From: Aeromonas molluscorum 848
GTDB taxonomy: Bacteria > Pseudomonadota > Gammaproteobacteria > Enterobacterales > Aeromonadaceae
Direction of reading: 5' to 3'
Length of the DNA stretch: 39,708 nt
NCBI RefSeq assembly: GCF_000388115.1
Contig: NZ_AQGQ01000016.1
Coordinates: 1-39,708, forward strand
Shown: positions 31,421-39,708 of the stretch, in pieces
How positions within the stretch are numbered: position 1 is the first letter of the stretch
Layout of the letters: each line of letters opens with the position of its first letter
The notes under the pieces: generated by a model
Seen by the model: the letters and a program-made list of their open reading frames with translations, nothing else
Databases searched by the model: none
What the model was told of the DNA's origin: nothing
Translations under genes and position numbers: made by a program

Positions 31421-32761
31421 ATGAACAGAACACTCCTGTCAGTCATGGTCCTGCTCGGCCTCAGCGCCAGTGCCCAAGCTGAGAACTTGCTCGACATCTA
31501 TACCCAGGCGCAACAGAAGGACACCCAGCTGCTGGAGTCCAAGGCCCGCCGTGATCAGGCCTTCGAGAAAATCAATGAGTCTCGCGCCTCTTTGCTGCCC
31601 CAGATCAACCTGGGTGCCGGTCTCAACTACCTGGCCAACAAAAATGATACCCAGACCAATGGCAACGCCACCGGTAGCCTCTCTCTGGATCAGTCCATCT
31701 ATCGTCGCAGCAACTGGGTCAACCTGGACCTGACCGAGAAGAGCGCCACCCAGTCCGACGTCAGCTACAACCTGGAATATCAGCGCCTGATGCTGCGCAC
31801 CTCCCAGGCCTATTTTAATGTGCTCAAGGCCCAGGACACCCTGGAGTTCGTGCGTGCCAACAAGGCCGCGGTAGAACGTCAGCTCGAGCAGACCCAGCAG
31901 CGCTTCGAAGTGGGACTGACCGCCATCACCGACGTGCATGAAGCTGAGGCCTCTCGCGATCAGGCTCTGGCCGACGAGATCAGCGCCGAGAACAGTCTGG
32001 ATAACAGTTACGAGACCCTGCGTGAGCTGACCGGTGTCGATCACCGCAATCTGGACGTGCTCAACACCGAACGCTTCACGCCGCAAAAAACTGGCTTTGG
32101 CTCCGACAAGTGGCTGGAGCTGGCTCTGGACAAGAACCTGGAGCTGCACAGCGCCCGCATCGGCAAAGACATCGCCAAGGAACAGATCGATCTGGCCAAG
32201 ACGGGTCATGAGCCGACCCTGGACCTGGGCGCCGGTCTGAACACCGGCTATTACGATTACAAAGACGAGACCATGAACTCGGACGGTAACGATAACCAGG
32301 CCAACATAGGGCTGACCTTCAAGCTGCCGCTCTATACCGGCGGTGCCACCACCTCCCAGGTCAAACAAGCTCAGTACAACTACGTTGCCGCCAGCGAGCA
32401 GCTCGAGCGCAGCTTCCGCTCCGTACAGAGCAGCGTGCGTTCCTCTTATAACAACGTGAACGCCAGCATCGGCTCGGTACGAGCCTACAGCCAGTCCGTG
32501 ATCTCAGCCGAGAGCGCCCTGAAGGCGACCGAAGCCGGTTACGAAGTGGGCACCCGTACCATAGTCGACGTGCTCGACTCTACCCGCAAGCTGTATGACG
32601 CCAAGCAGAAACTCTCCGAGGCGCGCTACAACTACATCCTCAGCATCCTCTCCCTCAAGCAGGCGGCGGGCGTGCTGGAGCAAAAAGACATAGTGGACGT
32701 CAACCAGGGCCTGAAAGTTGCCCCGGCCGATGCCCCCAAGAGCAGCAGCCGCACCTATTAA
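31421..32761 (+). CDS. tolC: TolC, outer-membrane efflux channel
   Basis: TolC forms the trimeric outer-membrane duct for tripartite drug pumps and type I secretion. The 446-residue protein has a Sec signal peptide (about 1-20, ending AQA before EN). It has the duplicated TolC structural repeat: LLPQINLGAGL with RTSQAYFNVLKAQDTLEF and VGLTAITDVHEAEAS in the first half, and the parallel FKLPLYTGG and VGTRTIVDVLDSTRKLYDAKQKL in the second. It is divergent from nudF as in E. coli and ends with its own terminator. Confidence 0.95.
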   Translation: MNRTLLSVMVLLGLSASAQAENLLDIYTQAQQKDTQLLESKARRDQAFEKINESRASLLPQINLGAGLNYLANKNDTQTNGNATGSLSLDQSIYRRSNWVNLDLTEKSATQSDVSYNLEYQRLMLRTSQAYFNVLKAQDTLEFVRANKAAVERQLEQTQQRFEVGLTAITDVHEAEASRDQALADEISAENSLDNSYETLRELTGVDHRNLDVLNTERFTPQKTGFGSDKWLELALDKNLELHSARIGKDIAKEQIDLAKTGHEPTLDLGAGLNTGYYDYKDETMNSDGNDNQANIGLTFKLPLYTGGATTSQVKQAQYNYVAASEQLERSFRSVQSSVRSSYNNVNASIGSVRAYSQSVISAESALKATEAGYEVGTRTIVDVLDSTRKLYDAKQKLSEARYNYILSILSLKQAAGVLEQKDIVDVNQGLKVAPADAPKSSSRTY

Positions 32762-32778
32762 GCGACACAGCTCGAATG

Positions 32779-32806
32779 AAAAAGGCGACCCCGGGGTCGC
32801 CTTTTT
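32779..32806. terminator. tolC terminator
   Basis: A perfect 28-base palindrome, AAAAAGGCGACCCC followed by its complement, lies 18 bases after the tolC stop. Its GC core and A/T flanks let it act in both directions. Confidence 0.9.
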
Positions 32807-32851
32807 CATGGCTGTTGTTTGTCATCCCGACCCGGCTGCCGCTGCCTAACC

Positions 32852-32890
32852 GACCATAAAAAAACCGGCCTTGGCCGGTTCTTTATGGTC
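32852..32890 (-). terminator. hldE terminator
   Basis: AACCGGCC-TT-GGCCGGTT is nested inside outer arms GACCATAAA and TTTATGGTC. On the minus strand the GC stem is followed by seven T. It begins 11 bases after the hldE stop. Confidence 0.85.
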
Positions 32891-32900
32891 TAGCCATCAC

Positions 32901-34328
32901 TTATCCACGTTCGCGGATGGTCTTGATGATGTCGCTGGTCGAGCAGCCATCTTCGAAGTTGAGGACTCGCACCTCGCCACCGTTGGCGGTCACCTCGTCA
33001 TAACCGGCAATCTCTTCGGGCTTGTAGTCGCCACCTTTGACCAACAGATCCGGCAAGATCTCGGCGATCAGGCGCTGGGGGGTATCCTCGCCAAAGGGCA
33101 CCACCCAATCCACGGCGCCCAGTGCGGCCAGCACGGCCATGCGACGGTCGGTCGAATTGACCGGACGACCCGGCCCCTTGAGGCGACGGACCGAGTCATC
33201 GGTATTGACCGCAACGATCAATCTGTCCCCCAGTTTACCGGCGTTGGCAAGATAGGAGACATGGCCAGCGTGCAGGATATCGAAGCAACCGTTGGTCATC
33301 ACCACCTTCTCGCCACGACGACGAGCGGCATCGACCGCGATCTTGAGCTGTTGCTCGGAGAGCACCCCAAAGCCGGTCTCGTGCTCGTTGTAGAGCGCAT
33401 TGGCGAGCTCGACCGGGCTGACAGTGGAGGTGCCCAGCTTGCCGACCACTATGCCCGCGGCAGTGTTGGCCAGAGCACACGCCTCGTCCAGGGTCTTGCC
33501 TGCGGCCAAGGCGGTGGCCAGGGTCGAGATGACGGTGTCACCGGCCCCGGTCACGTCATAAACCTCATGGGCCTGGGCGGGCAGATGCAGCTCGTCCTGA
33601 CCTGCGCGGATCAGGGTCATGCCATTCTCGGAACGGGTCACCAGCAAGGCGTCCAGTTCGAAGCGCTTGACCAGCTCCAGTCCACGACTGACCAGTTCCT
33701 GTTCATTCTTCACCTTGCCCACCACTGCCTCGAATTCGGACATGTTGGGGGTAAGCAGGGTGGCGCCACGGTACTTCTCGAACTCGGTGCCCTTGGGGTC
33801 GACCAGCACGGGAATACCGGCGGCACGGGCGCGAGCTATCATGCCCGGCACGTCGTTGAGAGCCCCCTTGCCATAGTCGGAGAGGATCATCACATCGGTA
33901 TGAGGCAGAGCCTGCTCAACCTTGCCCATCAACAGCGTGGAGTCGACATCGTGGAAGGCTTCCTCGAAATCGAGGCGCAGCAGTTGCTGGTTGCGTGACA
34001 ATACCCGCAGCTTGGTGATGGTGGGATAGTCACCAAGGCGCACGAAGTCGCAGGCAACCTTGACGCCAGCCATCTGGCTCGCCAACGCATCGGCGGCCTC
34101 ATCCTGCCCGGTCAGGCCCAGCAGCACGGCGTGGGCACCGAGGGCAGCCGAGTTGAGCGCCACGTTGGCCGCGCCACCCGGGCGCTCCTCGATGTGCTCT
34201 ACCTTGACCACGGGGACCGGCGCTTCCGGCGAGATACGGCCGGTGGGGCCATGCCAGTAGCGATCCAGCATGACATCGCCGACAACCAGTACGCGGGCTT
34301 TTTCAAAATCGGGCAGGGTGATCTTCAT
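32901..34328 (-). CDS. hldE: HldE, bifunctional heptose kinase/adenylyltransferase
   Basis: HldE makes ADP-heptose for the LPS inner core: the N-terminal PfkB-like kinase phosphorylates D-glycero-beta-D-manno-heptose 7-phosphate at C1 and the C-terminal domain adds AMP. The 475-residue protein shows the kinase motif [11 protein letters not shown] (about 260-270) and the nucleotidyltransferase motif [16 protein letters not shown] (about 345-360). The domain order and length are those of the E. coli fusion. It is divergent from lpxL, another LPS gene. Confidence 0.95.
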   Translation of the reverse strand: MKITLPDFEKARVLVVGDVMLDRYWHGPTGRISPEAPVPVVKVEHIEERPGGAANVALNSAALGAHAVLLGLTGQDEAADALASQMAGVKVACDFVRLGDYPTITKLRVLSRNQQLLRLDFEEAFHDVDSTLLMGKVEQALPHTDVMILSDYGKGALNDVPGMIARARAAGIPVLVDPKGTEFEKYRGATLLTPNMSEFEAVVGKVKNEQELVSRGLELVKRFELDALLVTRSENGMTLIRAGQDELHLPAQAHEVYDVTGAGDTVISTLATALAAGKTLDEACALANTAAGIVVGKLGTSTVSPVELANALYNEHETGFGVLSEQQLKIAVDAARRRGEKVVMTNGCFDILHAGHVSYLANAGKLGDRLIVAVNTDDSVRRLKGPGRPVNSTDRRMAVLAALGAVDWVVPFGEDTPQRLIAEILPDLLVKGGDYKPEEIAGYDEVTANGGEVRVLNFEDGCSTSDIIKTIRERG

Positions 34329-34479
34329 CTGTATCGACTCTCAAAACCGGAAAAATCAGCAGAGGATTTTATCACAGTCTCTGGCGCCGTGTTAACAAAG
34401 CCATTGGCCACGCCATTCGCCAGCGGCCGTGTTTTTCGGCTAGAATCCCCCGACTGAGTTTGCGAACACGAGAATCTTC

Positions 34480-35403
34480 ATGGCCCAAGATAATGCTCCC
34501 CGCCTCACCCCTCATCTATTTCACCCCCGCTATTGGGGTAGCTGGTTAGGTCTTGCCCTGCTCTGGCTGCTGGTCTTGCTACCTTGGCGTACCCAGATGT
34601 GGCTGGGTCGTGGCCTGGGCGCCCTCGCCCGCCGTCTGCTCAAATCCCGGGTGAAAATTGCCCGTCGCAACCTGGAGCTGGCACTGCCGGAACTGAGCCG
34701 GGACGAGCGTGAGGTGCTGCTCAAGGAGAACTTCGCCAGCGTAGGTTGCGCCATCTTCGAGGTGGGTATGGCCTGGTTCTGGCCCGATTGGCGCATGCGC
34801 AAGCTGATGACCATCAAGGGGGAAGAGCATGTGCACAACGCCGTGGCCCAGGGACAGGGTATGTTGCTGCTCTCCTGCCACTTCCTCACGCTTGAACTAA
34901 ATGCGCGCTGTTTCGGCCTGGTCAGGCCCGGCGTCGGCGTCTACCGCCCCAATACCAATCCGGTGCTGGAATATGCCCAGTATCATGGTCGCTGCGCTTC
35001 AAACAAGTACCTGGTCGATCGCACCGATGTGAAGGGCATGATCAAGACGCTGCGCAATGGCGATGCTCTCTGGTACGCACCGGACCACGATTACGGCAGC
35101 CATGCCAGCGTCTTCGTCCCCTACTTCGCAGTAGAAAAAGCCGCCACCATCACTGGCACCGCCACCCTGGCGCGGGTCAAAAACAGCGTCACGCTGCCCT
35201 GCTACAACATTCGTACCGCCAAGGGCTACGAACTGAATATAGGCGCGCCCCTCGCGGACTATCCTAGTGGGGATGAGCTGGCGGACGCCACTCGGGTCAA
35301 CCGGGAAATTGAGGCCGCGGTACGTCGGGCCCCCGAGCAGTACATGTGGCTGCACCGCCGCTTCAAGACCAGACCCAGCAAGGAAGAACCCGGCTATTAT
35401 TGA
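34480..35403 (+). CDS. lpxL: LpxL, lipid A lauroyl (late) acyltransferase
   Basis: LpxL transfers an acyl chain, usually laurate, from acyl-ACP to Kdo2-lipid IVA at the inner membrane. The 307-residue protein has one N-terminal anchor (about 21-40) and the catalytic HX4E motif in CHFLTLE. It also carries the LpxL-typical stretches GVYRPNTNP, LVDRTDVKGMIKTLRNGD, WYAPDHDYG, VFVPYFAV and the C-terminal PEQYMWLHRRFKTRP. The wording favours LpxL/LpxP over LpxM. It is followed by a clear terminator. Confidence 0.92.
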   Translation: MAQDNAPRLTPHLFHPRYWGSWLGLALLWLLVLLPWRTQMWLGRGLGALARRLLKSRVKIARRNLELALPELSRDEREVLLKENFASVGCAIFEVGMAWFWPDWRMRKLMTIKGEEHVHNAVAQGQGMLLLSCHFLTLELNARCFGLVRPGVGVYRPNTNPVLEYAQYHGRCASNKYLVDRTDVKGMIKTLRNGDALWYAPDHDYGSHASVFVPYFAVEKAATITGTATLARVKNSVTLPCYNIRTAKGYELNIGAPLADYPSGDELADATRVNREIEAAVRRAPEQYMWLHRRFKTRPSKEEPGYY

Positions 35404-35417
35404 GTCAGTTCCTGTTG

Positions 35418-35441
35418 AAAAAACCGCCTTTTGGCGGTTTT
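35418..35441 (+). terminator. lpxL terminator
   Basis: AAAACCGCC-TTTT-GGCGGTTTT forms a 9-bp stem 16 bases after the lpxL stop and ends in a T-run. Confidence 0.88.
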
Positions 35442-35545
35442 CCTATCATTTCTGACAGCAAAAGGTTTTCAATCGCAGCTTGATATTTTATTAATAATCA
35501 GAATGATAGGCAGGACAGGGCGCCAGGGCCCATGAAGGGAAGCAA

Positions 35546-36019
35546 ATGAACAAGATCATCGTATTGAGCGTCGCACTACTCGGGATCAGCGCCTGTAGCC
35601 AGCAATCCCAATCTCTGGATTTCGGTCCCAGGCCGCTCAGTTCGGCCAGCGACGTCGCCGCTAACTGGCAACCCAGCCACAAGGTGGAGCCCCGCTACCC
35701 CAAAGAGGCGGTCGCCGCCGGCGAGATGGGCTGCGCCACCTTGGAGTACCTGATCACCCCGAGTGGTGAGGCCGCCCAGATGCGCATAGTGTCGCGCACC
35801 GATGAGCGCTTCTCCGATGCCGCCATCGAGGCACTCTCCCGCTGGCAATGGCAGCCGACCGAATTCAACAAGAGCCATCAAACCCTCAAGAGCCAGACCC
35901 GCTTCGATTTTTGCATCGAACTCAACGGCGAGCCTTGCAAGCACAGCCTGCTCGATCAGACGTGCGAAGGAAGCAGTAGCGTGACCAGTACCGCCAAGAT
36001 CTATACCCAGGTACGTTAA
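35546..36019 (+). CDS. Lipoprotein with TonB C-terminal-like domain
   Basis: This 157-residue protein has a lipoprotein signal with lipobox ISAC (Cys17, then Ser, favouring the outer membrane). Residues 42-115 match the TonB C-terminal fold: PRYPKEAVAAGEMGCATLEYLITPSGE...ERFSDAAIEALSRWQWQP. Real TonB has an inner-membrane anchor and long Pro-rich spacer; both are missing, so it is not an energy transducer for import. Four further cysteines could form disulfides. Family relatives are poorly characterised. It appears monocistronic with its own terminator. Confidence 0.82.
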   Translation: MNKIIVLSVALLGISACSQQSQSLDFGPRPLSSASDVAANWQPSHKVEPRYPKEAVAAGEMGCATLEYLITPSGEAAQMRIVSRTDERFSDAAIEALSRWQWQPTEFNKSHQTLKSQTRFDFCIELNGEPCKHSLLDQTCEGSSSVTSTAKIYTQVR

Positions 36020-36026
36020 AGCCGCG

Positions 36027-36057
36027 TCCAGACAGACGACACCGGATCCAGACAGAC
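36027..36057 (+). repeat. 11-base direct repeat after the lipoprotein gene
   Basis: TCCAGACAGAC occurs at 36027-36037 and again at 36047-36057, between the stop codon and the terminator. It is probably a local duplication without known role. Confidence 0.5.
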
Positions 36058-36092
36058 AAAAGGAACGGGGCCCAAGGCCCCACTCCTTTTTT
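36058..36092. terminator. Terminator between the lipoprotein gene and ygiF
   Basis: GGGGCC-CAA-GGCCCC with outer AAAAGGA/TCCTTTTTT arms forms a strong hairpin ending in a T-run. It serves the plus-strand gene and, read in reverse, the minus-strand ygiF. Confidence 0.85.
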
Positions 36093-36140
36093 GTCATCTC
36101 TAGTAGAGCGGTTTGAGATGCCCTGAACCTGGGCGACTGT

Positions 36141-37092
36141 TCAGGATTGCAGCCAGGCAATGATGGCAAGCTGCAGCGGCACATAATCTGCTCGAGACAG
36201 CCAGGTCGCTTGCCCTGCCTCATCCAGCTTCGCAAGCTCTGTGCGGGTATCGGTCAGACGCTGGACCCACTCGGGATGTGCGTGTCCGGCATCCAGCCCC
36301 TGCGCTATCAGCGCCAGACCCGCCATCAGACCGGGCCAGCCGCTCATATCTTGCTGCAGCACGCAGATCTGCTCATGATGCTGCCAATGTTCGAGGCCAG
36401 CCTGTACTCGCTGGCGCAGCGACAGGGCATCCCATTGCGCCAATGAAGGGACGATGCGCGGCACCAAGGCCTTGCCGAGCCCCGCCAATCGATAACCGCG
36501 CTGGGCCTTGGACTGCACTCCCAGTCTCAAGCCGGGAATGGCCCCCAGGAGCGCAGCCAAGGCGAGCAGGGCCGCCGTCGACCCCGTCTTGAGCTCCAGC
36601 TCCAACTCATCGATAGCCTCATATCCCCCCTTGCCCGCTATCTCCCCCTGATCCCAGGCCAGCTCTATCTCTGCTCCCTCATAGGCGATCAGCCAGTGGC
36701 GGCGCAGGAAATCGGTTCGAAACTGGGGAAAAAAGTGCAGCCTGCAAGGCGGCCAGATCCTCCCCCTGGGGCCAGATAGTGGCAGGAAAATCGCCCAAAT
36801 TCGGCGAGTCCCCCGTAACAGGGGCATTATATTCAGGTCTGGCATGCAAACCACCCACTCCCTGGCCCCGACACTTGATGGTTTGTTCAGCGAAATCATC
36901 GCTTCGGCGGATGCGCAACCCCATGTCGAGACGACGCAGCGCCAAGTCTGCGGTATCAAAGTAGGTGTTGCCGAGCAAGGCTTGGGAGTGAGAGATAATA
37001 GTGAGTGAATTCAAAAAGATATTCAGCTTATGCGCCAAGTCATCATGGGGGGCGCTATCGATGAGAAATTTGATTTCAATCTCGGTTTGCAT
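36141..37092 (-). pseudogene. ygiF: YgiF-like inorganic triphosphatase (CYTH-CHAD), frameshifted
   Basis: YgiF hydrolyses inorganic triphosphate through an N-terminal CYTH tunnel domain and carries a C-terminal helical region. The ATG at 37092 (MQTEIEIKFLID, the EIEIKF motif of CYTH) follows GGAAAA. The first 120 residues read normally (DMGLRIR, ARPEYN), then the frame fails in a run of six T on the coding strand (36729-36734 on the plus strand). Past it, the next frame resumes the family sequence (FRTDFLRRHWLI..., IDELELELKTGS) through to the stop at 36141. Deleting one T would join both halves into one protein of about 316 residues. Causes may be sequence error, mutation, or slippage in the run. 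Confidence 0.82.
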
Positions 37093-37263
37093 AGGTTTTC
37101 CGGGCAAAAAGGGAGTTTAGGGAGGCGGCCACCAGGCGGCGCGGATATACTGCCTGCGTGACGTTAAGATGAAGTTCGCTGTTTTATTGGTCGCGCAGTT
37201 CGGTTACCATGCGCGCCTCATAGAATCGTATCGAGTGTTTTTTCACCGACACAGGTTTTTACC

Positions 37264-37944
37264 ATGCCAGTAAATACTATTTTAGGGCTTTTTGCCAAGT
37301 CGCCCATCAAACCTCTGCAAAAGCACATAGTGAAAGTTCACGAGTGTTCTCAGCAACTTATCCCCTTCTTTGACGCCATCGCCGATGGTCGTTGGAGTGA
37401 TGCCGAACGTATTCGTCAGCAGATCTCCCAACTGGAAAAAGAAGCCGACATCCTCAAGCGTGAAATTCGTCTGAAACTGCCTCGCGGCCTGTTTCTGCCG
37501 GTTGCGCGTACCGACTTGCTGGAGCTTTTGACCCAACAGGACAAGATAGCCAATCGTGCCAAGGACATTTCCGGCCGCATGTTGGGCCGTCATATGGAAT
37601 TCCCCACCGAGATGCGTGCCGACGTCATGGCCTATCTCAAACGCTGTATCGATGCGACCGCCCAAGCCGAGAAAGCCATCGGAGAACTCGATGAGCTGCT
37701 CGAAACCGGCTTCAAGGGACGTGAAGTAGAAATGGTTGCCGAGATGATCCACCAGCTGGATTTGATCGAGGACGATACTGACACCATGCAGATTGGTTTG
37801 CGGCAGAAACTCCAGACCGTGGAGCACAACTACAATCCGATCGACGTTATCTTCCTGTACAAGATCCTCGAATGGGTAGGTGATCTGGCGGACCAGGCCG
37901 AGCGTGTAGGCGCCCGTCTGGAACTGATGCTAGCTCGTTCCTAA
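37264..37944 (+). CDS. DUF47/PhoU-like phosphate-transport accessory protein
   Basis: This 226-residue, largely helical cytoplasmic protein has the DUF47 (PhoU-like) plan with repeated metal-binding-type helices (QLEKEADILKREIR and QLDLIEDDTDTMQ). Proteins of this family are usually encoded just before PiT transporters and are thought to regulate them. Here the pit-type gene begins 25 bases downstream, so the pair forms an operon. The ATG at 37264 gives full family length. Confidence 0.9.
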   Translation: MPVNTILGLFAKSPIKPLQKHIVKVHECSQQLIPFFDAIADGRWSDAERIRQQISQLEKEADILKREIRLKLPRGLFLPVARTDLLELLTQQDKIANRAKDISGRMLGRHMEFPTEMRADVMAYLKRCIDATAQAEKAIGELDELLETGFKGREVEMVAEMIHQLDLIEDDTDTMQIGLRQKLQTVEHNYNPIDVIFLYKILEWVGDLADQAERVGARLELMLARS

Positions 37945-37969
37945 TCGACTGACTGGGTAAAAAATACTA

Positions 37970-39235
37970 ATGGACATTATCGCGAATTACGGCACCACCC
38001 TGGTGATCGTGGCGGCCTTGTTCGGCTTTTTGATGGCCTGGGGTATTGGCGCCAATGACGTTGCCAATGCCATGGGCACGTCGGTCGGCACCAAATCCCT
38101 GACCATTCGTCAGGCCATCATCATCGCCATGATCTTCGAGTTCGCCGGGGCCTATCTGGCCGGTGGTGAAGTCACTGCCACCATACGCAATGGCATCATA
38201 GATACCAATGCCTTCACCGATAGCCCGGATATACTGGTGCTCGGCATGATCTCCTCCTTGCTGGCGGCAGGTCTTTGGCTGATCCTGGCCTCCTACTTCG
38301 GCTGGCCAGTGTCGACCACTCACTCCATCATTGGCGCCATCGTTGGTTTTGCCGTGGTGAGCGTGGGTCCGGAAGCGGTACAGTGGAGCAAGTTCGGCGG
38401 CATAGTCGGTTCTTGGATAGTGACCCCTGCCCTCTCCGGGGTCATCGCCTACTTCATGTTCATCAGTGTGCAGAAGCTCATCTTCAACACCGATGATCCG
38501 CTGGGCAACGCCAAGCGCTACGTCCCCTTCTACATGTTCCTCACTTCTCTGGTGATCTGTCTGGTGACCATAAAGAAGGGGCTGTCCCACGTAGGTCTGC
38601 ATCTGAGCAACAGCGAGGGCATTCTGCTCTCCGTGGGTATCTCCATCGCCTTGGCCATTGCGGGTTGGTTCTACATCCGTGGTCAGAACTACAACCCGGT
38701 CGATGACAACAAGATGCACTTCGCCAACGTGGAGAAGGTATTTGGCATCCTGATGGTGATCACCGCCTGTGCCATGGCTTTTGCTCATGGCTCCAACGAT
38801 GTCGCCAACGCCATAGGCCCGCTCTCCGCCGTGGTTTCCACGGTCGAGAGTGCCGGTCAGATCACCGGTAGCTCCTCTATCGCCTGGTGGATATTGCCGC
38901 TCGGTGGTATTGGCATCGTCATTGGTCTGGCGACCATGGGCGAGAAGGTGATGGCGACTGTCGGTACCGGTATCACCCACCTGACCCCGAGCCGTGGTTT
39001 TGCCGCCCAGCTGGCAACCGCCGCCACCGTGGTCATCGCGTCAGGGACGGGTCTGCCCATTTCCACCACCCAGACACTGGTGGGTGCCGTCATGGGGGTG
39101 GGTCTGGCTCGCGGTATCGCGGCCCTGAACCTGGGTGTGCTGCGCAATATCGTGGTTTCCTGGGTCATCACCCTGCCCGCAGGTGCCATATTGGCCATCA
39201 TCATCTTCTATGTGCTGGAAGCCTGCTTCTCCTGA
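37970..39235 (+). CDS. PiT-family inorganic phosphate transporter
   Basis: This 421-residue inner-membrane protein has about ten to twelve membrane segments and the two PiT signatures, GANDVANAMGTSVG near the N-terminus and GSNDVANAIGPLSA near residue 275. The internal duplication is typical. Family members carry phosphate with H+ or Na+; the coupling ion is not decidable. At 421 residues it is shorter than E. coli PitA (about 500), resembling the short DUF47-linked type. It lies directly after the DUF47 gene and before a strong terminator. Confidence 0.92.
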   Translation: MDIIANYGTTLVIVAALFGFLMAWGIGANDVANAMGTSVGTKSLTIRQAIIIAMIFEFAGAYLAGGEVTATIRNGIIDTNAFTDSPDILVLGMISSLLAAGLWLILASYFGWPVSTTHSIIGAIVGFAVVSVGPEAVQWSKFGGIVGSWIVTPALSGVIAYFMFISVQKLIFNTDDPLGNAKRYVPFYMFLTSLVICLVTIKKGLSHVGLHLSNSEGILLSVGISIALAIAGWFYIRGQNYNPVDDNKMHFANVEKVFGILMVITACAMAFAHGSNDVANAIGPLSAVVSTVESAGQITGSSSIAWWILPLGGIGIVIGLATMGEKVMATVGTGITHLTPSRGFAAQLATAATVVIASGTGLPISTTQTLVGAVMGVGLARGIAALNLGVLRNIVVSWVITLPAGAILAIIIFYVLEACFS

Positions 39236-39254
39236 TGCAATCCATTCAGCCAGC

Positions 39255-39287
39255 AAAAAGCCCGGGTCACTGACCCGGGCTTTTTTT
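39255..39287. terminator. Terminator between the PiT gene and cca
   Basis: GCCCGGGTCA pairs with TGACCCGGGC over ten positions and is followed by seven T, with A-rich flank on the other side. It terminates the phosphate operon and may also serve the convergent cca. Confidence 0.92.
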
Positions 39288-39333
39288 ATCGCCACTCTCC
39301 CCCCAAAGGCGATGCGTCAAAACACCCGCAGCA

Positions 39334-39708
39334 TCATGCCTCGTCCAAGAAGGTCCACTCATCCCTGACCCGACTGATGGCATCGAGTCGCCGCTTGGCG
39401 AGCTGCTCGCGGATCTCTTCTCCCTTGAATCCTGCCGCCACTATCTCCTTGACCGGCACGGCCTGGGCCGCAGCGAGTGCCTGCGCAACATAATCCGGCT
39501 CGGCATAGACCCGCTCCTCAAAGCCGGTACGACCATGGAAATCGGCGCGACAAGCATCAAGCAGCTGGGCAAAGCGCTCCGGTCTGCGCCAGGCGTCGGC
39601 CTTGTCGAACACCTTGAGCAGGGTGGCGGGCTTGAGCTCGAAGGCGATGTGGATATGGGTGTGTAGATCGCTCACCAAGAGCGCCAGGTCCCGGCAATCC
39701 CCGGGCAC
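39334..39708 (-). CDS. cca: Cca, tRNA nucleotidyltransferase, C-terminal part
   Basis: This is the 3' end of cca, cut by the window edge. Cca adds or repairs the CCA tail of tRNA. The visible 124 residues match the C-terminal region of the E. coli enzyme: RDLALLVSDLHTHIH, ELKPATLLKVFDKADAWRRPERF and the GRTGFEERVY segment. Its catalytic N-terminal part lies outside. It is convergent with the PiT gene. Confidence 0.92.
   Translation of the reverse strand: MPGDCRDLALLVSDLHTHIHIAFELKPATLLKVFDKADAWRRPERFAQLLDACRADFHGRTGFEERVYAEPDYVAQALAAAQAVPVKEIVAAGFKGEEIREQLAKRRLDAISRVRDEWTFLDEA

Noticed and set aside
32871-33998. A 375-codon open frame opposite hldE
   Set aside because: It starts inside the hldE terminator and mirrors a clear bifunctional enzyme.
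35485-35510. A Fur box upstream of the lipoprotein gene (AT-rich TTAATAATCAGAATGAT)
   Set aside because: It matches the NATWAT-type consensus only partly and has no clean dyad.
37108-37263. A Pho box ahead of the DUF47-PiT operon
   Set aside because: No pair of CTGTCA-like half-sites with correct spacing was found.
1-39708. CRISPR arrays, tRNA or rRNA genes
   Set aside because: No regularly spaced repeats and no cloverleaf or rRNA-like sequence were seen on either strand.

Overview
The window is about 39.7 kb of dense, GC-rich bacterial chromosome. Gene content and order point to a gammaproteobacterium, most likely Aeromonas or a close relative. This taxonomic call is an inference from gene families and synteny, since no rRNA or other direct marker is present. 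Recognisable enterobacterial-type neighbourhoods include nudF-yqiB-cpdA-yqiA followed by parE-parC, tolC divergent from nudF, hldE, ygiF and, at the right edge, cca. No tRNA, rRNA, CRISPR array, prophage or plasmid functions were found.

Layout. 1-1.7 kb: end of a Zur-controlled zinc uptake locus (Zur box, znuC, and a znuB carrying two compensating frameshifts). 1.7-5.8 kb: LysR regulator divergent from an EamA exporter, a uracil-DNA-glycosylase-family protein divergent from rarD, and a YhbQ-like GIY-YIG protein. 5.8-7.3 kb: compact phage-shock operon pspA-pspC-pspG behind a candidate sigma-54 promoter. 7.4-8.1 kb: plsC-type acyltransferase. 8.4-12.8 kb: periplasmic thiol-redox/copper-tolerance locus (small Cys-containing membrane protein, scsB, scsC, scsD) with a secreted EF-hand protein convergent to it. 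13.1-15.6 kb: four-gene operon of a tiny J-domain protein and three unrecognised cytoplasmic proteins, the best candidate here for an undescribed system. 15.7-17.2 kb: osmB and two small unknown genes. 17.2-19.65 kb: accessory insertion with a RAYT transposase bounded by inverted repeats and an AT-rich orphan membrane protein. 19.65-24.0 kb: parC and parE. 24.2-27.9 kb: DUF1656/HlyD/FUSC efflux operon and a GFA-family protein. 27.9-31.1 kb: NUDIX hydrolase, yqiA, cpdA, yqiB, nudF. 31.4-35.4 kb: tolC, hldE, lpxL. 35.5-39.7 kb: a lipoprotein with a TonB C-terminal domain, a frameshifted ygiF, DUF47 plus PiT phosphate transporter, and the 3' end of cca.

Functional themes. Much of the window concerns the cell envelope: zinc uptake, phage-shock membrane repair, phospholipid and lipid A acylation, heptose synthesis for LPS, periplasmic disulfide chemistry, TolC-dependent efflux and a FUSC efflux pump. 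parE and parC give topoisomerase IV, with the usual quinolone-target serine and glutamate intact. Two coding sequences (znuB and ygiF) have frame disruptions of one base; both could be sequencing artefacts or real mutations, and the sequence alone cannot decide.
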